64,000 nucleotides of DNA from an uncultured Bacteroidia bacterium (GTDB taxonomy: Bacteria; Bacteroidota; Bacteroidia; NS11-12g; UBA9320). Both the position numbers and the translations under genes were made by a program. Where the stretch lies: assembly GCA_943789165.1 (NCBI GenBank), contig CALSTB010000007.1, positions 49,156 to 113,155 of the forward strand, given 5' to 3'. The number at the start of each line of letters is the position of its first letter. The first letter of the stretch is position 1. This document shows positions 53,645 through 63,630 of this stretch, in pieces. The notes under the pieces were generated by a model. That model was not told the origin of the DNA. It saw only the letters and a program-made list of their open reading frames with translations, and made no database searches.

Positions 53645-56104
53645 ATGAAAAAAATACTGTTCCTGCTTTGCGTTTTAGCAACGACCTTATCGTTTGGTCA
53701 ACAATTTGAACATTATATGTCTGACGAATCTGGGGAGACTCGGGAACATCAGTTAGACATCATCCATATGAAGTTGGACGTACGTTTTGATCCGGCAAAT
53801 GGATTGGTACAGGGCATGGTTCAACATCAATTTCAATCATTACGTCAGTCTGTAGACTCAGTGTTTTGGGATGCGCCAGGAATCAACATAAAATCTGCAG
53901 CGTTGGTTGGAAATAAAGAAATCGAAGACATTGAATTTAAAATATCGGATGAAGGTGTAACTACTTATTTCTTGAAACCACTCACTTGGGATAAAAAGTA
54001 TACCATTCAATTTACGTATGAAGCGACTCCTTCAAAAGGGATTTATTTCATTGGATGGAATACCCCTAAAGTCACCGATCCTAAAAACCAAACCCGTCAG
54101 CAGATTTGGACGCAAGGTCAAGGCATCGATAACCGACACTGGATTCCGATGTATGACAATATGAATGACAAGTTTATTACCGAAACGATTGTCACTTTTA
54201 GCAGTGAATTTAAAGTGTTGTCGAATGGAGAAAAATTGTCGGAGAAAAAAAATAAAGATGAAACCACGACTTGGCATTATAAAATGCCTCACCCACATGC
54301 AGGATACTTATTAATGCTGGCGATAGATCGTTACGCAGTAAAGGAAACCAAAACGGCTAATGGCACGCCTATTCAATTCTGGTATTATCCTGAACATCCT
54401 GAAAAAGTGGAGCCCACCAGCATGCATACTGAGAAGATTATCGAATTTTTAGAAGCTGAAACTGGATTCCCATACCCATGGGGGACGTATAGCCAAGTGA
54501 TGGTCCAAGATTTTATGTACGGGGCCATGGAAAATACATCGGCAACCATTTTTGGCGATTTCTTCAATGTTGATGAAAGCGGATTTAATGACCGAAACTA
54601 TATTTCTGTAAATGCACACGAAGCAACCCATCAGTGGTTTGGCGATTTAATTACGGCACGTTCAAATCAAGGCACTTGGTTGCAAGAAAGTTTCGCAACA
54701 TACTATGCAAAACTGTTTATGAAATCGATTTATGGTGCGGATGAATATGCCATCAACATGCGGAACGAAGTGAACAGCGCTTTGGCTGCAGGTGAGAGAG
54801 ACAATATTCCAGTGGTGCATTCAAAATCGGGTTCAGCCAGAGTTTACCCAAAAGGAAGCACCATCATACATATGTTACGCTATGTATTGGGCGATGAAGC
54901 ATACAAAAGAGTCATCAAACACTACCTCACGAAACATGCTTTTGGCAATGTGGAGACGAACGATTTAAATCAGGCCATCAAAGATGTGTTAGGTCAGAAC
55001 TTAGATTGGTTTTTTGAGCAATGGTTGTACAGGGGAGGAGAACCACATTATGAAGTGTCATATCAAAATTTTGGTAGCAAAACGTTAATGACTGTTTCTC
55101 AAATTCACGAACAAAACCTGACCACTGGTTTGTTTAAGATGCCAATAAAATGTGGCGTGTACTTTACGGACGGAAGCTTTGTAGAGAAAACGCATTGGGT
55201 GCAAAAACAAACGGAGCAAATCATGTTTGATCACGATGCTGGTAAAACGATTAGCTATGTGCTGTTTGACGTGAATAGCGAAATTCTAAAAAAAGTAACC
55301 TTCAACAAATCTGCTGAGGTTTTGAAGAATCAATTAGCCAATGCTAAAAATTTGATAGACCGCTATGATGCAGTTTTGGCCTTGAGTTCTGTGGATATAG
55401 AAGTGAAGCGTGAAGCTTTGCAAACAGCGTTTGAAAAAGAAAGTCATCATTCGATTAAAGGGGAGATTGTTAAGCAACTTTTGGAGGACAGTAAGAGCAA
55501 CTTCTTTTTGATAAGTAAACTGCCAAAGGAAGACGTGAGAGTCAAGCGAGTTGTGTTAGCCGATTGTAAAAATGCAAAAGTGTTTAAATCCATTTTTGAA
55601 TCAGGATTGTCGGACAAGTCGTATATCAACAAGGAAGCAGCACTAAGATGTTTGTGTGAAGATAAAGGGACAAACCGCGATGCCTATTTCGAACGAACCA
55701 AGGACGACATTGGGTTGGGGCATAATGTGCGCATCACCTGGTTGACTTCAAAACTTGACCAATTGAAATCCGATTCTGTTGAGCAGCTTCGAGATAAATC
55801 AAGCAACTATTACACCTGTATTAACGAGTTAACAAGCTACAGCTCAAATCTATACGAGTTTAGAACCCGAACTACAGCTATGGCAGCAATTAAGAAATAC
55901 AATTATCTAAATGCCAATGCCATCGTGAACATACTTGAGGCTTGTACCAGTAATAATAGAAGACTCGCTTCTCCAGCCGTGGCAACCTTGAAATGGTACA
56001 ATGAGCAATTGCTGATGAAGAATGCCATTCAATCTGTCTTTGAACAATACAGTTTTACAGAGGAACAGAGAAAACGTTTGAAAGCATCAGGCGTCGTTGA
56101 ATAA
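53645..56104 (+). CDS. M1-family metallo-aminopeptidase (exported)
   Basis: An 819-residue enzyme from M-K-K-I-L-F-L; the first 19 residues are a signal peptide ending F-G-Q. The zinc motif H-E-A-T-H is at 325-329 with the third ligand in L-Q-E-S-F-A near 348, and the substrate motif G-A-M-E-N at about 293. The C-terminal part (about 560-819) is HEAT-like helices, typical of the family. It likely digests peptides in the periplasm or at the surface. Confidence 0.93.
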   Translation: MKKILFLLCVLATTLSFGQQFEHYMSDESGETREHQLDIIHMKLDVRFDPANGLVQGMVQHQFQSLRQSVDSVFWDAPGINIKSAALVGNKEIEDIEFKISDEGVTTYFLKPLTWDKKYTIQFTYEATPSKGIYFIGWNTPKVTDPKNQTRQQIWTQGQGIDNRHWIPMYDNMNDKFITETIVTFSSEFKVLSNGEKLSEKKNKDETTTWHYKMPHPHAGYLLMLAIDRYAVKETKTANGTPIQFWYYPEHPEKVEPTSMHTEKIIEFLEAETGFPYPWGTYSQVMVQDFMYGAMENTSATIFGDFFNVDESGFNDRNYISVNAHEATHQWFGDLITARSNQGTWLQESFATYYAKLFMKSIYGADEYAINMRNEVNSALAAGERDNIPVVHSKSGSARVYPKGSTIIHMLRYVLGDEAYKRVIKHYLTKHAFGNVETNDLNQAIKDVLGQNLDWFFEQWLYRGGEPHYEVSYQNFGSKTLMTVSQIHEQNLTTGLFKMPIKCGVYFTDGSFVEKTHWVQKQTEQIMFDHDAGKTISYVLFDVNSEILKKVTFNKSAEVLKNQLANAKNLIDRYDAVLALSSVDIEVKREALQTAFEKESHHSIKGEIVKQLLEDSKSNFFLISKLPKEDVRVKRVVLADCKNAKVFKSIFESGLSDKSYINKEAALRCLCEDKGTNRDAYFERTKDDIGLGHNVRITWLTSKLDQLKSDSVEQLRDKSSNYYTCINELTSYSSNLYEFRTRTTAMAAIKKYNYLNANAIVNILEACTSNNRRLASPAVATLKWYNEQLLMKNAIQSVFEQYSFTEEQRKRLKASGVVE

Positions 56105-56175
56105 TATCGTTTGGTTGGTCGGGTTAAATTACAAAATGGGCTAAATTCGCGGCTTATTTAAGTACGAAGAAAAAC

Positions 56176-57429
56176 ATGTCATATTTTTTTACATCAGAAT
56201 CAGTTTCCGAAGGTCACCCAGATAAGGTTGCAGACCAAATATCTGACGCGTTAATTGATCATTTTTTAGCTTTTGATCCAAACTCAAAAGTGGCTTGCGA
56301 AACCCTAGTGACAACTGGTCAAGTTGTGCTTGCTGGTGAAGTGAAATCGAATACATATTTAGATGTTCAAAAAATTACGAGAGAAGTCATTAACCGCATC
56401 GGATACACTAAAAGTGAGTACATGTTTGACGGCAATTCTTGTGGTATTTTCTCAGCGATTCACGAGCAAAGTGATGACATTAACCGTGGAGTAGATAGAG
56501 AAGATCGCATGGAGCAGGGTGCTGGTGACCAAGGGATGATGTTTGGTTACGCAACAAACGAAACAGATAATTACATGCCATTGGCAGTGGATTTGTCTCA
56601 TAAAATTCTTCAGGAATTAGCGATTTATCGTCGTGAAGAAAATGAAATTAAATATCTACGACCAGATTCGAAATCACAGGTAACGATCGAATACAATGAC
56701 GACAATCAACCGGTAAGAATTGAGGCAATTGTTATCTCTACACAACACGATGATTTCGACGAAGAAGTGGCGATGTTGGCGAAAATTAAATCTGACATGA
56801 TTAATATCGTTATCCCAAAGGTGAAAGCGGGATTGAGTCCTGAATTACAGGCTTTGTTCGGCGACGATATTAAATACCACATCAATCCAACAGGTAAGTT
56901 TGTTATTGGTGGACCGCATGGAGACACTGGTTTGACTGGACGAAAGATTATTGTGGATACATACGGTGGTAAAGGTGCTCACGGTGGAGGTGCGTTTAGC
57001 GGTAAAGATCCAAGTAAAGTAGATAGAAGTGCTGCTTATGCAACTAGACATATTGCCAAAAACATGGTGGCTGCTGGTTTGTGTGATGAAGTACTTGTTC
57101 AAGTGTCGTACGCAATTGGTGTAGTTGAACCTATGGCAGTTTTTGTTGATACCTATGGAACTGCGAAAGTGGATATGCATGACGGAGAAATAGCGGAGAA
57201 GATTAAGGCAATTTTTGACTTAAGACCGGCGGCTATTGAAGAAAGATTAAAACTGAGAACACCTATTTATAGCGAAACTGCAGCGTATGGTCATATGGGC
57301 CGAAACAATGAAACAGTAACAAAAACGTTTGTTTCACCAGATGGTGTTGTCAAAAAAGTGACGGTTGAATTATTCCCTTGGGAAAAATTGGATTATGTAA
57401 ACGAGATAAAAAATACCTTTAACCTATAA
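56176..57429 (+). CDS. metK: S-adenosylmethionine synthetase
   Basis: A 417-residue enzyme that makes S-adenosylmethionine from methionine and ATP. Signatures G-H-P-D-K near 14-18, [11 protein letters not shown] near 115 and G-G-G-A-F-S-G-K-D near 271 are intact. Length is a little greater than the E. coli enzyme, as usual in Bacteroidota. It precedes glmS with only a 12-base gap. Confidence 0.97.
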   Translation: MSYFFTSESVSEGHPDKVADQISDALIDHFLAFDPNSKVACETLVTTGQVVLAGEVKSNTYLDVQKITREVINRIGYTKSEYMFDGNSCGIFSAIHEQSDDINRGVDREDRMEQGAGDQGMMFGYATNETDNYMPLAVDLSHKILQELAIYRREENEIKYLRPDSKSQVTIEYNDDNQPVRIEAIVISTQHDDFDEEVAMLAKIKSDMINIVIPKVKAGLSPELQALFGDDIKYHINPTGKFVIGGPHGDTGLTGRKIIVDTYGGKGAHGGGAFSGKDPSKVDRSAAYATRHIAKNMVAAGLCDEVLVQVSYAIGVVEPMAVFVDTYGTAKVDMHDGEIAEKIKAIFDLRPAAIEERLKLRTPIYSETAAYGHMGRNNETVTKTFVSPDGVVKKVTVELFPWEKLDYVNEIKNTFNL

Positions 57430-57441
57430 AAGTGAAAATTT

Positions 57442-59286
57442 ATGTGCGGAATAGTTGCGTATACTGGTCATAACCAGGCGTATGATTTCTTAATCAAAGG
57501 CCTTCAAAGACTAGAATATAGAGGATATGACAGTGCTGGAATTGCTCTGTTAAACGGCGAGCTAAACGTATATAAACAAAAGGGAAAGGTTCAAGACCTT
57601 ATTGAAGAAGCTTCTGGAAAAAACACCAAAGGCACAACTGGAATGGGGCATACCCGTTGGGCGACCCACGGAGAACCAAATCAAGTAAACGCTCATCCGC
57701 ATTTAAGTCAATCAGGTGATATTGCAGTGATCCATAACGGCATCATTGAGAATTTCGCGACTTTGAAAGAGGCCCTAATAAAAAACGGCCATTCTTTCAA
57801 AAGTGATACGGATACTGAGGTGTTAATCCATCTTATTGAGGATATTCAAAAGCACGAAAAAGTCGATTTATTTGAAGCAGTCCGACTCGCTTTAAACGAA
57901 GTGATTGGTGCGTATGCAATCGTAATCATCAGTAAAAACGACCCAGGAACCATCATAGGTGCTAGAAAAGGGAGTCCTTTAGTGATTGGTATTGGGGAAG
58001 ATAAGAAGGAATATTTCATGGCAAGCGACGCGACTCCAATAGTGGAGTACACACGCGACGTAATTTATCTTGACGACAACGAAATTGCTCAGGTCAAAAA
58101 CAACGAATTAACGATCAAGACAATTCACAATGTTGAAAAGACACCATACATTCACAAGTTAGAAGTAACGCTTGACGCCATTGAAAAAGGCGGATATGAG
58201 CATTTCATGTTGAAGGAAATATTTGAGCAACCAAAGTCGATTTACGACAGCATGCGAGGACGTTTTCACCCAACTGACCTAACCTTCGCCATGAGAAGTT
58301 TGCGTGAGTATGAGTCAAAAATTAAAAATCTTAAGAGAATCGTCATAGTAGGTTGTGGTACTAGCTGGCATGCGGGTTTAGTGGCAGAATACATCATTGA
58401 GGATTTTGCTAGACTTCCAGTGGAAGTTGAATATGCATCCGAGTTTAGGTATCGAGACCCAATTATCAACGAAGATGATTTGGTTATCGCGATTAGTCAG
58501 TCGGGTGAGACAGCAGATACACTAGCTGCCTTGGAATTGGCGAAAGAAAAAGGAGCGACCATTTACGGAATTTGTAACGTGGTGGGATCGTCTATACCAA
58601 GATTAACAGATGCAGGGGCGTACACACACGCTGGTCCAGAAATTGGGGTAGCTTCAACGAAGGCATTTACAGCTCAGGTTACCGTATTGATCTTGATTGC
58701 TTTAGGTATTGCAGATATCCGAGGTAAAATGACGAAAGATCGATTACGTCATGCTTTTGCTGAATTAGATGCATTACCTGAGAAAGTGAAGCAAGTACTA
58801 GAAAGTTGTGAAGCCAAAGTGATTGAAGTTGCTAAACGTTACAAAGACGTGGATCACTTCTTATACTTAGGACGAGGTGTCAACTTTCCAGTTGCTTTAG
58901 AAGGTGCGCTTAAACTGAAAGAAATTTCTTACATCCATGCCGAAGGATATCCAGCGGCTGAAATGAAACACGGACCAATCGCCTTAATTGACGAAAACAT
59001 GCCTGTGGTGGTTATTGCACCAAATCGAGGGTATTACGAAAAAGTGTTTAGCAATATTCAGGAAGTAAAGGCGCGAAAAGGAAACATCATTTCCATCGTG
59101 ACCGAGGGTGATGAGAAGGTGTCAGCCATCTCTGACTATACCATTGAAATTCCTGACACTGAAGATTATTTAGTGCCAATCTTAGCCACGATTCCATTGC
59201 AATTATTGTCTTATCACATAGCTGTGATGCGCGGATGTAACGTGGATCAACCTCGAAACTTAGCCAAATCCGTTACTGTGGAGTAA
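57442..59286 (+). CDS. glmS: Glucosamine--fructose-6-phosphate aminotransferase
   Basis: A 614-residue two-domain enzyme for the first step of amino-sugar synthesis. The mature N-terminal nucleophile is Cys2 in M-C-G-I-V-A-Y, the amidotransferase domain (about 1-240) includes H-T-R-W-A-T-H-G, and two SIS domains follow (about 290-430 and 460-600), with C-G-T-S-W-H-A-G and S-Q-S-G-E-T-A-D-T. The end D-Q-P-R-N-L-A-K-S-V-T-V-E is intact. Immediately after it the sequence changes to accessory DNA. Confidence 0.97.
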   Translation: MCGIVAYTGHNQAYDFLIKGLQRLEYRGYDSAGIALLNGELNVYKQKGKVQDLIEEASGKNTKGTTGMGHTRWATHGEPNQVNAHPHLSQSGDIAVIHNGIIENFATLKEALIKNGHSFKSDTDTEVLIHLIEDIQKHEKVDLFEAVRLALNEVIGAYAIVIISKNDPGTIIGARKGSPLVIGIGEDKKEYFMASDATPIVEYTRDVIYLDDNEIAQVKNNELTIKTIHNVEKTPYIHKLEVTLDAIEKGGYEHFMLKEIFEQPKSIYDSMRGRFHPTDLTFAMRSLREYESKIKNLKRIVIVGCGTSWHAGLVAEYIIEDFARLPVEVEYASEFRYRDPIINEDDLVIAISQSGETADTLAALELAKEKGATIYGICNVVGSSIPRLTDAGAYTHAGPEIGVASTKAFTAQVTVLILIALGIADIRGKMTKDRLRHAFAELDALPEKVKQVLESCEAKVIEVAKRYKDVDHFLYLGRGVNFPVALEGALKLKEISYIHAEGYPAAEMKHGPIALIDENMPVVVIAPNRGYYEKVFSNIQEVKARKGNIISIVTEGDEKVSAISDYTIEIPDTEDYLVPILATIPLQLLSYHIAVMRGCNVDQPRNLAKSVTVE

Positions 59287-59360
59287 GGTTATGGGATAAG
59301 AAATGTAACTCCGGACTCATATTAGTATATTTCTCTGTATCAATAACTTCTACAAAACTT

Positions 59361-59668
59361 TGGGAATCCAATTATTCGGATTACCAACAGTATTTGTACG
59401 ACAGAATTAAGGGTTTTATTGAGAATTCTGTAACCCCTATTGGTTATCGTCGTATTTCAAAAATCTTCAATGATGAGGGTTAAAAACACCTCGTGGTACT
59501 TCATTCACAAACTCCAAAGTACATTCTATGTACAAAAAGGGGTTGATTCGAGAAGAAAGAATGAATCGTGAAGATATAGTTGAGGTATCTCCTGTTACTA
59601 TTGAATTGATAATTCACCCAATTTTAGGTAGGATACGTCGTAGTCCCTATGAGAAGAGATTTACCTAA
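59361..59668 (+). pseudogene. Remnant of a recombinase-like protein, frameshifted
   Basis: Translation gives a frame W-E-S-N-Y-S-D-Y through I-G-Y-R-R-I-S-K-I-F-N-D-E-G that stops at 59481. One base earlier, the next frame continues G-L-K-T-P-R-G-T-S-F-T-N-S-K-V-H-S-M-Y-K-K-G and runs to 59668. The pattern I-x-x-x-F-N-x-E-G-L-K-T-P-R-G-x-x-x-x-x-x-V resembles the DNA-binding recombinase domain of large serine recombinases. A lost G in the GGG at 59477-59479 explains the break. There is no clear start, so the N-terminal part is missing or beyond recognition. Confidence 0.5.
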
Positions 59669-59783
59669 AAACTCTAACCACCTTCAATCTCTTTCTACTC
59701 GATTGAACATCTCTCAGAAAATAATTTGAGAAATTCTGTGATTTTCTATCGTTTTAAGATTTACTACCATACTTATTGATAGT

Positions 59784-59806
59784 TAACACCCTTCAGAAAG
59801 GTGTTA
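59784..59806 (+). promoter_or_regulatory. Hairpin in island leader
   Basis: TAACACC (59784-59790) pairs with GGTGTTA (59800-59806) around a nine-base loop. No T tract follows. The flanking 741-base gap after glmS otherwise holds the recombinase remnant and the structured region at 59909-59988. Confidence 0.5.
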
Positions 59807-59908
59807 TAGTCAACAACCGACAGTATTGTAATATACTCGGAGTGATACCCGGTGGAGGGGAACTGAACGATAATGGGGTTGTGATAGTGAGTACTCAAGT
59901 GATGAGTT

Positions 59909-59988
59909 ATCCTATCAGTCGTCTACAATGGATTTAGGAATAGGATTCCACATTGAATTCATTGTGAGTATTACGACACTGATAGGAT
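59909..59988 (+). promoter_or_regulatory. Nested inverted repeats upstream of the island genes
   Basis: ATCCTATCAGT (59909-59919) is the exact reverse complement of ACTGATAGGAT (59978-59988), extended by CGT/ACG past a two-base bulge. Inside are GGAAT-AGG-ATTCC (59937-59949) and a near-perfect palindrome, CACATTGAATTCATTGTG (59949-59966). Together they could fold as a branched RNA leader or act as operator or recombination sites. The first island gene starts 40 bases later. Confidence 0.6.
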
Positions 59989-60027
59989 AGATTATATCTA
60001 AGTGATAAGTAAAAAGGAGAAACAACA

Positions 60028-60288
60028 ATGAAACAAACACCAAATGAATTACACAACGAACTAATGGATAAACTCAAAGAGTTTACAGATGAGGTTGGAT
60101 ATCATCTACCACCCGATAAAATACCTGATACCACTAAATCTCTAATCAACCTATTCATAACCTATGAGAAATACAGAGATTCAATCCTTTTCAATGGAAA
60201 GAGAACCTTAGAGAAGGGTATTGGGATGTTACCTATTGAAAAACAAAAAGAGTTTGAAAGAAAAGTGAAGGAGTACTATGGAAGATAA
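60028..60288 (+). CDS. Small hypothetical protein of the island
   Basis: An 86-residue soluble, charged and helical protein preceded by a strong AAAAGGAG site eight bases before the ATG. It overlaps the next gene by 11 bases, so the two are probably translated together. Family not recognised; the size and position suggest an accessory protein of the excisionase-like regulator. Confidence 0.7.
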   Translation: MKQTPNELHNELMDKLKEFTDEVGYHLPPDKIPDTTKSLINLFITYEKYRDSILFNGKRTLEKGIGMLPIEKQKEFERKVKEYYGR

Positions 60289-60523
60289 ACTACTGACTAA
60301 ATACGAAGTGATGGATTACCTCAACATCAGTAGAAGACACTTTGAGAAATTGGTAACAGAAGAAAACCTACCCATTATAAAGATTACTCAGAATAAGAGG
60401 TATATGAGGTTATCAGACCTCAATAGATATCTGAACACTAAGATGATTAACAAACCTCTGGAAAAGGTACAGGAATTACAACCTGACAACGACTTCCAAT
60501 GGAACAACATATGGAGTAAGTGA
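60278..60523 (+). CDS. Excisionase-like helix-turn-helix protein
   Basis: An 81-residue protein with the HTH_17/excisionase pattern L-L-T-K-Y-E-V-M-D-Y-L-N-I-S-R-R-H-F-E-K-L (about 4-24), then I-T-Q-N-K-R-Y-M-R-L-S-D-L-N-R-Y-L. Such proteins bind att-like or operator sites in mobile elements; the nested repeats upstream are candidate targets. No integrase gene is present nearby; a serine resolvase lies 1.6 kb downstream. Confidence 0.75.
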   Translation: MEDKLLTKYEVMDYLNISRRHFEKLVTEENLPIIKITQNKRYMRLSDLNRYLNTKMINKPLEKVQELQPDNDFQWNNIWSK

Positions 60524-60542
60524 TGAGATTATAGTAATTATC

Positions 60543-61597
60543 TTAGTCTCTTTTCCATACTATCGATGAATACATGGTTTTATATGGATGTAGATTACCA
60601 TCATTAGATACGTGAAAGACCTTCCCATCATCAAGTTTGATGTAATTAGAAAACCTTACTTTCAATACTTCACCATTCTTCCAAACTGTATCTGAAAGTG
60701 ATTCTAAAATCCAGGATCCATTAACTTTAGAAGTAATTTCACCATTGTTTCGACTCCAAGAGGTAAGTTGATACGACCTATTTCTTGATAAAACAAGTTT
60801 TTGGTCCTCAAATTGAAGTACTCCTGAACTTGCAATTATCATTTGTCTTCTTTCTGAGTCACTCATGTTAAAAATGTAAGTACCCAGTCACATCTCTTTC
60901 TGATAATCTACCACTGAATTCATTAGTTCCTGTAGAAAAACTAATATATAGTACCGAAAATAATATTCCTGGGATAACTATCCAATCTACCCAGATGTTG
61001 TCAAGGACATTATTTATCATATCTCGTAAGTGGAAACATTCCATCAAACTTTTATCTCTCACCATTACATTTGGAAATGTTATTTTTACTATGAATCCAA
61101 TTATATAAGGTCTCACTATTGACCATAATACATATGTTCCAACGAGGAAGAAAACCCAGGATGAAATCATTTGAACACCCTTCCAGATGAATAATCCTAC
61201 CAATAATCCAAGTAACGTTAAAATAATTATTTTCTCTATAATCCTCGGAAACAGATTCTTCTTTTGTAGATTCAGATATTTTTGGACCGTCTGATATTGA
61301 CTCATCACTTTTTACAGGTTCAACAGTTTCATTCTTTGAGGGTTGTTCTGGGATAACATTTTGAGGTCGTTCCACTTGGACATTTGGTGAAATGTTCGTG
61401 TTAGGGTTTTTAGATTGATTTAGTTTTTTCCTCCATAAGAATAGGAGAAATAAAATAATACCTGTAAATAACAATATGATTGATAACCCTACTATTGGGG
61501 AGTTGTCATCTACTAAGATTCCTACAGAGACTAATACTGTTAAACCAATCGTAATTATAAAAAGGAGGGTATTAATAAATTTTAATAACTTTTTCAT
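60543..61597 (-). pseudogene. Island membrane protein split over three frames
   Basis: Frame one (from the ATG at 61597) has two membrane helices then an acidic low-complexity linker with S-D-G-P-K-I-S-E-S. Frame two continues K-K-N-L-F-P-R-I-I-E-K with three more helices to a stop at 60868, and frame three carries N-M-S-D-S-E-R-R-Q to 60543 as a soluble beta-rich end. An extra G in the GGG near 60885 explains the second break; the first lies about 61215-61260. Joined, about 350 residues. Family unknown. Confidence 0.5.
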
Positions 61598-61686
61598 TTG
61601 TGAGTAAAACTGATAGAACCTAATGTACAAATAAACAAATTATTTGAAAAATATTCCGTAAATTAAAGACTCAGAAATATCACTTA

Positions 61687-61770
61687 ATGAGTTCAAAACG
61701 AAGAAGAAACGAAACCAAAAAGATTAGAGATTCATATCCTACCAAAACTCTGAAAGGAGTTGGAAGATGA
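61687..61770 (+). CDS. Tiny basic peptide frame (27 residues)
   Basis: A lysine/arginine-rich frame M-S-S-K-R-R-R-N-E-T-K-K whose TGA overlaps the ATG of the next frame (ATGA). A GGAG site lies in its last codons, serving the next frame. It may be a leader peptide or a chance frame; no family. Confidence 0.35.
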   Translation: MSSKRRRNETKKIRDSYPTKTLKGVGR

Positions 61771-61874
61771 AGGGGTTAGTACCAAAGAACTTTCACCTAT
61801 TTGATAGAGTAGATATGAAAGAGTACCACCTCAAACACAAAACCGATTGGTGGAAGAGGATGAGTACCACCTAA
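61767..61874 (+). CDS. Tiny peptide frame (35 residues) coupled to the previous one
   Basis: An ATG preceded by AAAGGAG begins a frame rich in aromatic, histidine and lysine residues (L-V-P-K-N-F-H-L-F-D). The ATGA overlap suggests translational coupling. The rest of the 473-base gap (61630-62103) holds no other convincing gene. Confidence 0.35.
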   Translation: MKGLVPKNFHLFDRVDMKEYHLKHKTDWWKRMSTT

Positions 61875-62102
61875 GGGGGTGGGGGTATTTCTCTTGTAAA
61901 CCGATTCAAACCTTTTCATTGGGTTTGAAAATGGGTGGTTTATATGTCGAAGTCAGGTTTTTAGAGTTGGGGAAAACCTCAATCATTATCATTTTAGAGT
62001 ACACTTCAAATGATAGTATAGAAACCCTCGTAAATACTTTGTTTTCTCAGGATTTACTATTATATTAGACATGATTCCTGATTACCCTTAAATGATAGTA
62101 AA

Positions 62103-62624
62103 ATGAAGGTACTTTATTCACGTGTTAGTTCTCAATCTCAGAATGAGGAACGACAGATTCAAAATACGGATGGATTCGATTATGTTCTTGTAGATAGGTG
62201 TTCCGGTCTGATTCCGTTTTGGGAACGACCACAAGGTTCTCAAATCAAAAAACTGATTGATTCAAACCAACTCACCCATTTGGAGATTCACTCCATTGAT
62301 AGATTAGGTAGAAATACATTGGATGTTCTTTCAGTTTGGAAGGAACTCTCCGAAAAGAAGATTACCATCGTTTGTAGAAACCCCAATCTTCGAAACATTG
62401 ATGAGAATGGTAAAGAAGATAAGTTCTCTCAACTGATGATGAGTATCCTTTCTACTATGAGTGATTTCGAACGTTCATTGATAAGGGAACGACAGATGGA
62501 AGGAATCAAACTCCGTAAAGAGAAGGGATTGTATAAAGGAAGACAAATAGGAACGAAAGAATCATATGAGAAGTTCCTCTCTAAACCTGTACGTCTTCAG
62601 CGAAAGTTGAACTTTTTGAGTTAA
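62103..62624 (+). CDS. Serine recombinase (resolvase/invertase), C-terminally truncated
   Basis: A 173-residue protein with the catalytic domain of small serine recombinases: R-V-S-S near 7-10 with the nucleophilic Ser, the S-I-D-R-L-G-R-N-T active-site block near 64-72, and F-E-R-S-L-I-R-E-R near 124-132. After G-R-Q-I-G-T-K-E-S-Y the usual helix-turn-helix is missing; the last few residues come from what looks like the end of the IS element. It probably lost its DNA-binding domain through that insertion. Confidence 0.82.
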   Translation: MKVLYSRVSSQSQNEERQIQNTDGFDYVLVDRCSGLIPFWERPQGSQIKKLIDSNQLTHLEIHSIDRLGRNTLDVLSVWKELSEKKITIVCRNPNLRNIDENGKEDKFSQLMMSILSTMSDFERSLIRERQMEGIKLRKEKGLYKGRQIGTKESYEKFLSKPVRLQRKLNFLS

Positions 62625-62644
62625 AAACTAAGAGAGAGTTCATG

Positions 62645-63619
62645 CTAATTTAGTTTAAATTTCTGATACTGTTTTTTACGAGCCTTAAGTGTCCTGATTT
62701 TGGTCTTTTTCCTTTGCTTCAATTTCACTTCGCCTTTTCCGTAGTAAACCTCAGCAGGAGTTAAGTTCTGCAAAGATTCGTGGTAGCGTTTGTAGTTGTA
62801 ATACTCCACGAACTCGTTGAGTTTTCTTTCCAGTTGTTCAGGACTAAAATAATTGTCTAGTTTGACCACATTCTTCATGGATCGGTGATAGCGTTCTATC
62901 TTTCCTTGGGTCTGTGGATGTAACGGACGGCCTCTAATATGCTCCATATTTTGATTGCCAAGATATTCTGCAAGTTCGTTTGAGATATAACAAGATCCAT
63001 TATCAGATAGTAGTTTTGGCTTGTTGGTCTGTGACACCTCAGAGGCCAATAAGGCTTGATCTAGGGTATCTTTCACGTCTTGTGCCTTCATGCTAGAGCA
63101 CAGCCTCCAGTTGACTATAAATCGACTATAGTCATCTAATATGGTTGACAGGTAATACCAACCCCAACCGAAGATCTTGAAGTAAGTGAAGTCCGTCTGC
63201 CACATCTGGTTGACTCGTGTGGTTTTATCCTTAAAACTGTCCGAAGCACTCATGATTCTAAAGGATGGTGTGGTTATTAATCCATTTTCTTTTAGTATGC
63301 GATAAACACTAGATTCGCTGATGTAATAGCTGTACGTATCGGTAATATGCCAGGCCACTTCACGTGACGAAAGCTCTGGCCTTTCTAAAGCTATCTCAAC
63401 TACCTTGTCCCGGTCTTGCTCATTGATTCTATTCCAAGAACCTTGCCTTTTGCTGGGCTTACGTGCCAGTCCTTCATAGCCTAACTCGGTGTAAGCTCTG
63501 TACCAGTTGTAAAATGTTGTTTTGTTAATTTTAAGCTCTCTCAGAGTGCGGATAACACCCAAATCTGATTGCTCTACAAGTTGAATCAACTCGTATTTCT
63601 CTTGTTGACTGTAATGCAT
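62645..63619 (-). CDS. IS3-family transposase OrfB (DDE integrase)
   Basis: A 324-residue protein: N-terminal HTH (about 10-65, with N-K-T-T-F-Y-N-W-Y), an IS3-type second HTH, then an rve integrase core with W-Q-T-D-F-T-Y near 139 (first Asp), L-S-D-N-G-S-C-Y near 205 (second Asp) and the Glu in G-K-I-E-R-Y-H near 241. All three catalytic residues are present. It is read by -1 frameshift from orfA or from its own ATG. Confidence 0.93.
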   Translation of the reverse strand: MHYSQQEKYELIQLVEQSDLGVIRTLRELKINKTTFYNWYRAYTELGYEGLARKPSKRQGSWNRINEQDRDKVVEIALERPELSSREVAWHITDTYSYYISESSVYRILKENGLITTPSFRIMSASDSFKDKTTRVNQMWQTDFTYFKIFGWGWYYLSTILDDYSRFIVNWRLCSSMKAQDVKDTLDQALLASEVSQTNKPKLLSDNGSCYISNELAEYLGNQNMEHIRGRPLHPQTQGKIERYHRSMKNVVKLDNYFSPEQLERKLNEFVEYYNYKRYHESLQNLTPAEVYYGKGEVKLKQRKKTKIRTLKARKKQYQKFKLN

Positions 63620-63630
63620 ATACTTGGGCC

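Noticed and set aside
61847..62068. 73-residue frame between tiny peptide frames and resolvase
   Set aside because: It overlaps the coupled tiny frame, lacks a ribosome-binding site and has no family features.
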